Shown: one piece after another, positions 61,826-64,000 of the stretch
How positions within the stretch are numbered: position 1 is the stretch's first letter
Layout of the letters: each line of letters begins with the position of its first letter
Origin: Hofstenia miamia
Lineage: Eukaryota > Xenacoelomorpha > Acoela
DNA length: 64,000 nt
Direction of reading: 5' to 3'
Assembly (NCBI GenBank): GCA_004352715.1
Contig: SCFE01000018.1
Span: forward strand, 764,603 to 828,602
Notes under the pieces: generated by a model
Seen by the model: only the letters and a program-made list of their open reading frames with translations
The model's database searches: none
Told to the model about the DNA's origin: nothing
Made by a program: the position numbers and the translations under genes

Positions 61826-62135
61826 TCAAATTATAAACTAACGTTTCATTCAATAGAATGTCTCACATGGATTTCTTTTATTCAATTTTAAATTCCTTAA
61901 AAAAATAATTTCTGTCACCTCTTTGTATTATTTCGCCAAACATTTATTAGAGAAAAATAGAGGAAACATTAAATAAATCAAAACACTTCCTCTTTTGAAT
62001 TATTAAATATTGTTTTTGTTTACAGAGTGGTTTTCAATATAATTTCGTCAATAAAATTCTATTGGTCAATGTCTTGCTTTTATACAATGTTTTAATATAT
62101 TGTTGCCGCCATTTTTGTTACATTTGTCTAAGGTT
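61826..62135. repeat. segmental duplication, unit 2 (upstream part)
   Basis: The counterpart of 58973-59300, including CAATAAAATTCTATTGGTCA and TTGTTGCCGCCATTTT, which are nearly unchanged between the copies. Homology ends next to a short TA-rich stretch at about 62140. Confidence 0.9.
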
Positions 62136-64000
62136 TTTCTTCGAATATATGTATATATTGTACAGCAGGGGTGTGAAACATTAATTGTAAGATAGCCAAC
62201 TAAAATTTTTTGAGCACCTGAAGAGACAGATTGTCAGCCATTTTGTTGCTCAGTCTTGTAATAAATACGCATGTCGCCATATATACACACAAACAAAGCT
62301 GCATTTAAATTCAATAATGTAAATAAGATTTATTGGTATTACTTCTGAAAAAAATATTATTGTCAAAGGTAATATAAATGATGTTATCAAAGGCCACCAG
62401 AAATATTTGACGGACTGGATTGTGACGCGCGAGCATACAATTGCACACACCAGGTTTTTAATATTGAGAATGCTCTGCAATATATTTGAGTGTTAGTCTA
62501 AAATAGCTTAACCTCTCCTATATATCTAAAATTTTGAGATGAAAGCGTTCTGAATAGATTAAAAATATTCGTATGTAATCGCAAGAATTCGGAACTGAAG
62601 GAATTCAGAATTTAAATAGGACTAAGCAATTCAAAGCCACAGTTATAAAAATGAACTTCTTCAAAATAAAAAGAATTTTTCTTAAATGACTAATTCTATA
62701 ATCCATTCAGCAAGGAGGTTTAAATCACCTCTATGCGAATTATAGTGAAACCAAGTTGCAGTGATCAGTTTCAAGACCACAATCATATAAATGTATTCCG
62801 TTATCTCAAAAATATTATCACTCAAATTTTTCCAAAAATCCCATTACATTCGTTGAATTTACATCATAATTAGTGATGTAATGGGATTTTTACAATCTTC
62901 TGAATAAATTCGTACACAAAATTTAAAATAAACTAAATATTTTACTTTAAATTCGCTTTTTTCACTATAATTTACATAGAATATAATATGTTTTGTTTTT
63001 AGGGTTGCTCTTCACAGGGAAATATAATGAAAACTAAATTTCTGATTAAAAAATTACATGAAAATTTCAATTCACAATTCCAAAATTGAGCCTTGCGCTA
63101 AAAATCAAAGTGATTGTGTTCATCATTGCAGCAATATAGCGTGAAGATCAATGGTTCAATACGTATGGCCGGCACTGTAGATGATGAAATGCCCGCATCA
63201 TTTAGTCTCTAAGATATTTTTGTCACAATGCCGAATTGGGGTAAAATCTACCTCATGGAATCTAAGTTATGCACATGCATATATACGATATAATGTCTTA
63301 ATCAATTACACATTTATTATCAAGTAAAACAACTACTAAATTGCCAACATACTTCCTATTGATCAATTTGGCGGTTAGACGTCTCTGATAAAAGATTTTT
63401 GTGATCAGCAGCAAGTATTCTGACATCACATGGTTTGAATTAAAATCCTTAAAGATACCATTTTTAATTTGTGTTTAATAGGAAACTAAATGTCACGTTA
63501 AGCTAATTTGAATGCAATATATGCGAATTTTAGTAAATTTTATCCATATTTTGCACCAGGTTTACTGGTGGGAAAATATTTTCTTGTTTTATGCTTAACG
63601 ATTATCCTGTCCTGATTCCAGGCCTTTGTTCTTAATCCTATTATAGTTTACGAATTAATGAATTAATAGATATTTTAAATGGAATATTACAAAGTTGGTT
63701 ATAATGATATTAAGAGAATTAGAGAAAAATTTTGAAGCTCAAGCAATAATCCGAAATCTTTTTAATGATGCTGCCTATTTGTGTGGACAGTAGAAGACGT
63801 TAACAGTGATGGCATACCTGAACGCTTAAGACGCGGTTTTTGAATATTAAAATTTCATTTTCATCATGTTTTAGCAGTTCATCGTCGTTTACTTTTTACT
63901 ATGTAAAAGATATTTAGGATGTATTTTGCACTCCAGTGATTTTTCCCATTTCAATGCTGAACAATGAAGTTAGGATTATTAAGAACGATGTAGGGGTTCA
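62136..64000. other. intergenic, no gene recognised
   Basis: AT-rich. A CAGGGGTGTGAAACATTAAT sequence at 62165 and CAGTGATGGC at 63805 look like hAT left ends, but no partner end was found within the window. Confidence 0.4.
62834..62891. repeat. inverted repeat with 16 bp perfect arms
   Basis: AAAAATCCCATTACAT (62834-62849) and its exact complement ATGTAATGGGATTTTT (62876-62891) enclose 26 bases. The right arm's start can also pair with TTACATCA inside the loop (TTACATCA...TGATGTAA), so two hairpins are mutually exclusive. Confidence 0.8.

Noticed and set aside
62165-62190. CAGGGGTGTGAAACATTAAT as the left end of a hAT element (also TAGGGCTGTGCAG at 4953 and CAGTGATGGC at 63805)
   Set aside because: Suggestive tips only; no matching inverted end or target duplication was found in the window.
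1-64000. CRISPR arrays, bacterial operons or defence systems
   Set aside because: No direct-repeat/spacer structure and no prokaryotic gene layout; the sequence is metazoan.

Overview
This 64 kb window is AT-rich, gene-poor, repeat-laden DNA from an invertebrate animal. The evidence for an animal is a TRPM-type cation channel, a class A (rhodopsin-family) GPCR, spliceosomal GT-AG intron structure, and several families of metazoan-type transposons (hAT, mariner/Tc1, a TTAA-inserting piggyBac-like family, and a Ty3/gypsy LTR element). The sequence alone does not fix the phylum. The 2.6 kb intron, only two intact genes, and many (TA)n tracts next to assembly gaps suggest a large repetitive genome.

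Layout. 1-24,991 holds no host gene I can recognise. It carries a 520 bp hAT-type non-autonomous element with a target-site duplication (439-958), a dead mariner-like transposase fragment (3361-3646), and two inverted copies of a TTAA-flanked MITE (12271-12755 and 17769-18503). 24,992-35,145 is broken by five N-gaps, four bordered by (TA)n on both sides or nearly so, and one of exactly 1000 N bordered on one side. It also holds a long-hairpin TA-inserted MITE (25181-25407) and a second hAT-type element with a near-perfect 8 bp duplication (26731-27162). 35-40 kb holds a 48 bp tandem duplication and another TIR element.

The main gene is at 40,338-46,374 (+): a TRPM-family channel encoded by two visible exons. 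One of them, 3 kb long, carries almost all the protein, including all six membrane segments, the pore, the TRP region and a C-terminal coiled coil. No kinase or Nudix domain follows. More MITE copies lie downstream (46.8, 49.2 and 53.4 kb).

The second gene is an intronless class A GPCR at 58,013-58,972 (-). Its first ~51 codons and ~330 bp of upstream sequence are repeated at 61,672-62,135. There the second copy is cut off mid-gene at a junction with a decayed Ty3/gypsy pol region (about 59,850-61,672, minus strand: reverse transcriptase end, RNase H, integrase). The shared upstream block keeps a CCAAT-type box, a TATA-like box and a GCCGCCATTTT motif in both copies, which marks a probable promoter region.

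Nothing suggests that the TRPM channel and the GPCR act as one unit; they lie 11.6 kb apart on opposite strands. The least expected biology here is the almost intron-free TRPM gene with an atypical pore loop, the broken GPCR duplicate, and the five-copy TTAA-flanked MITE family.
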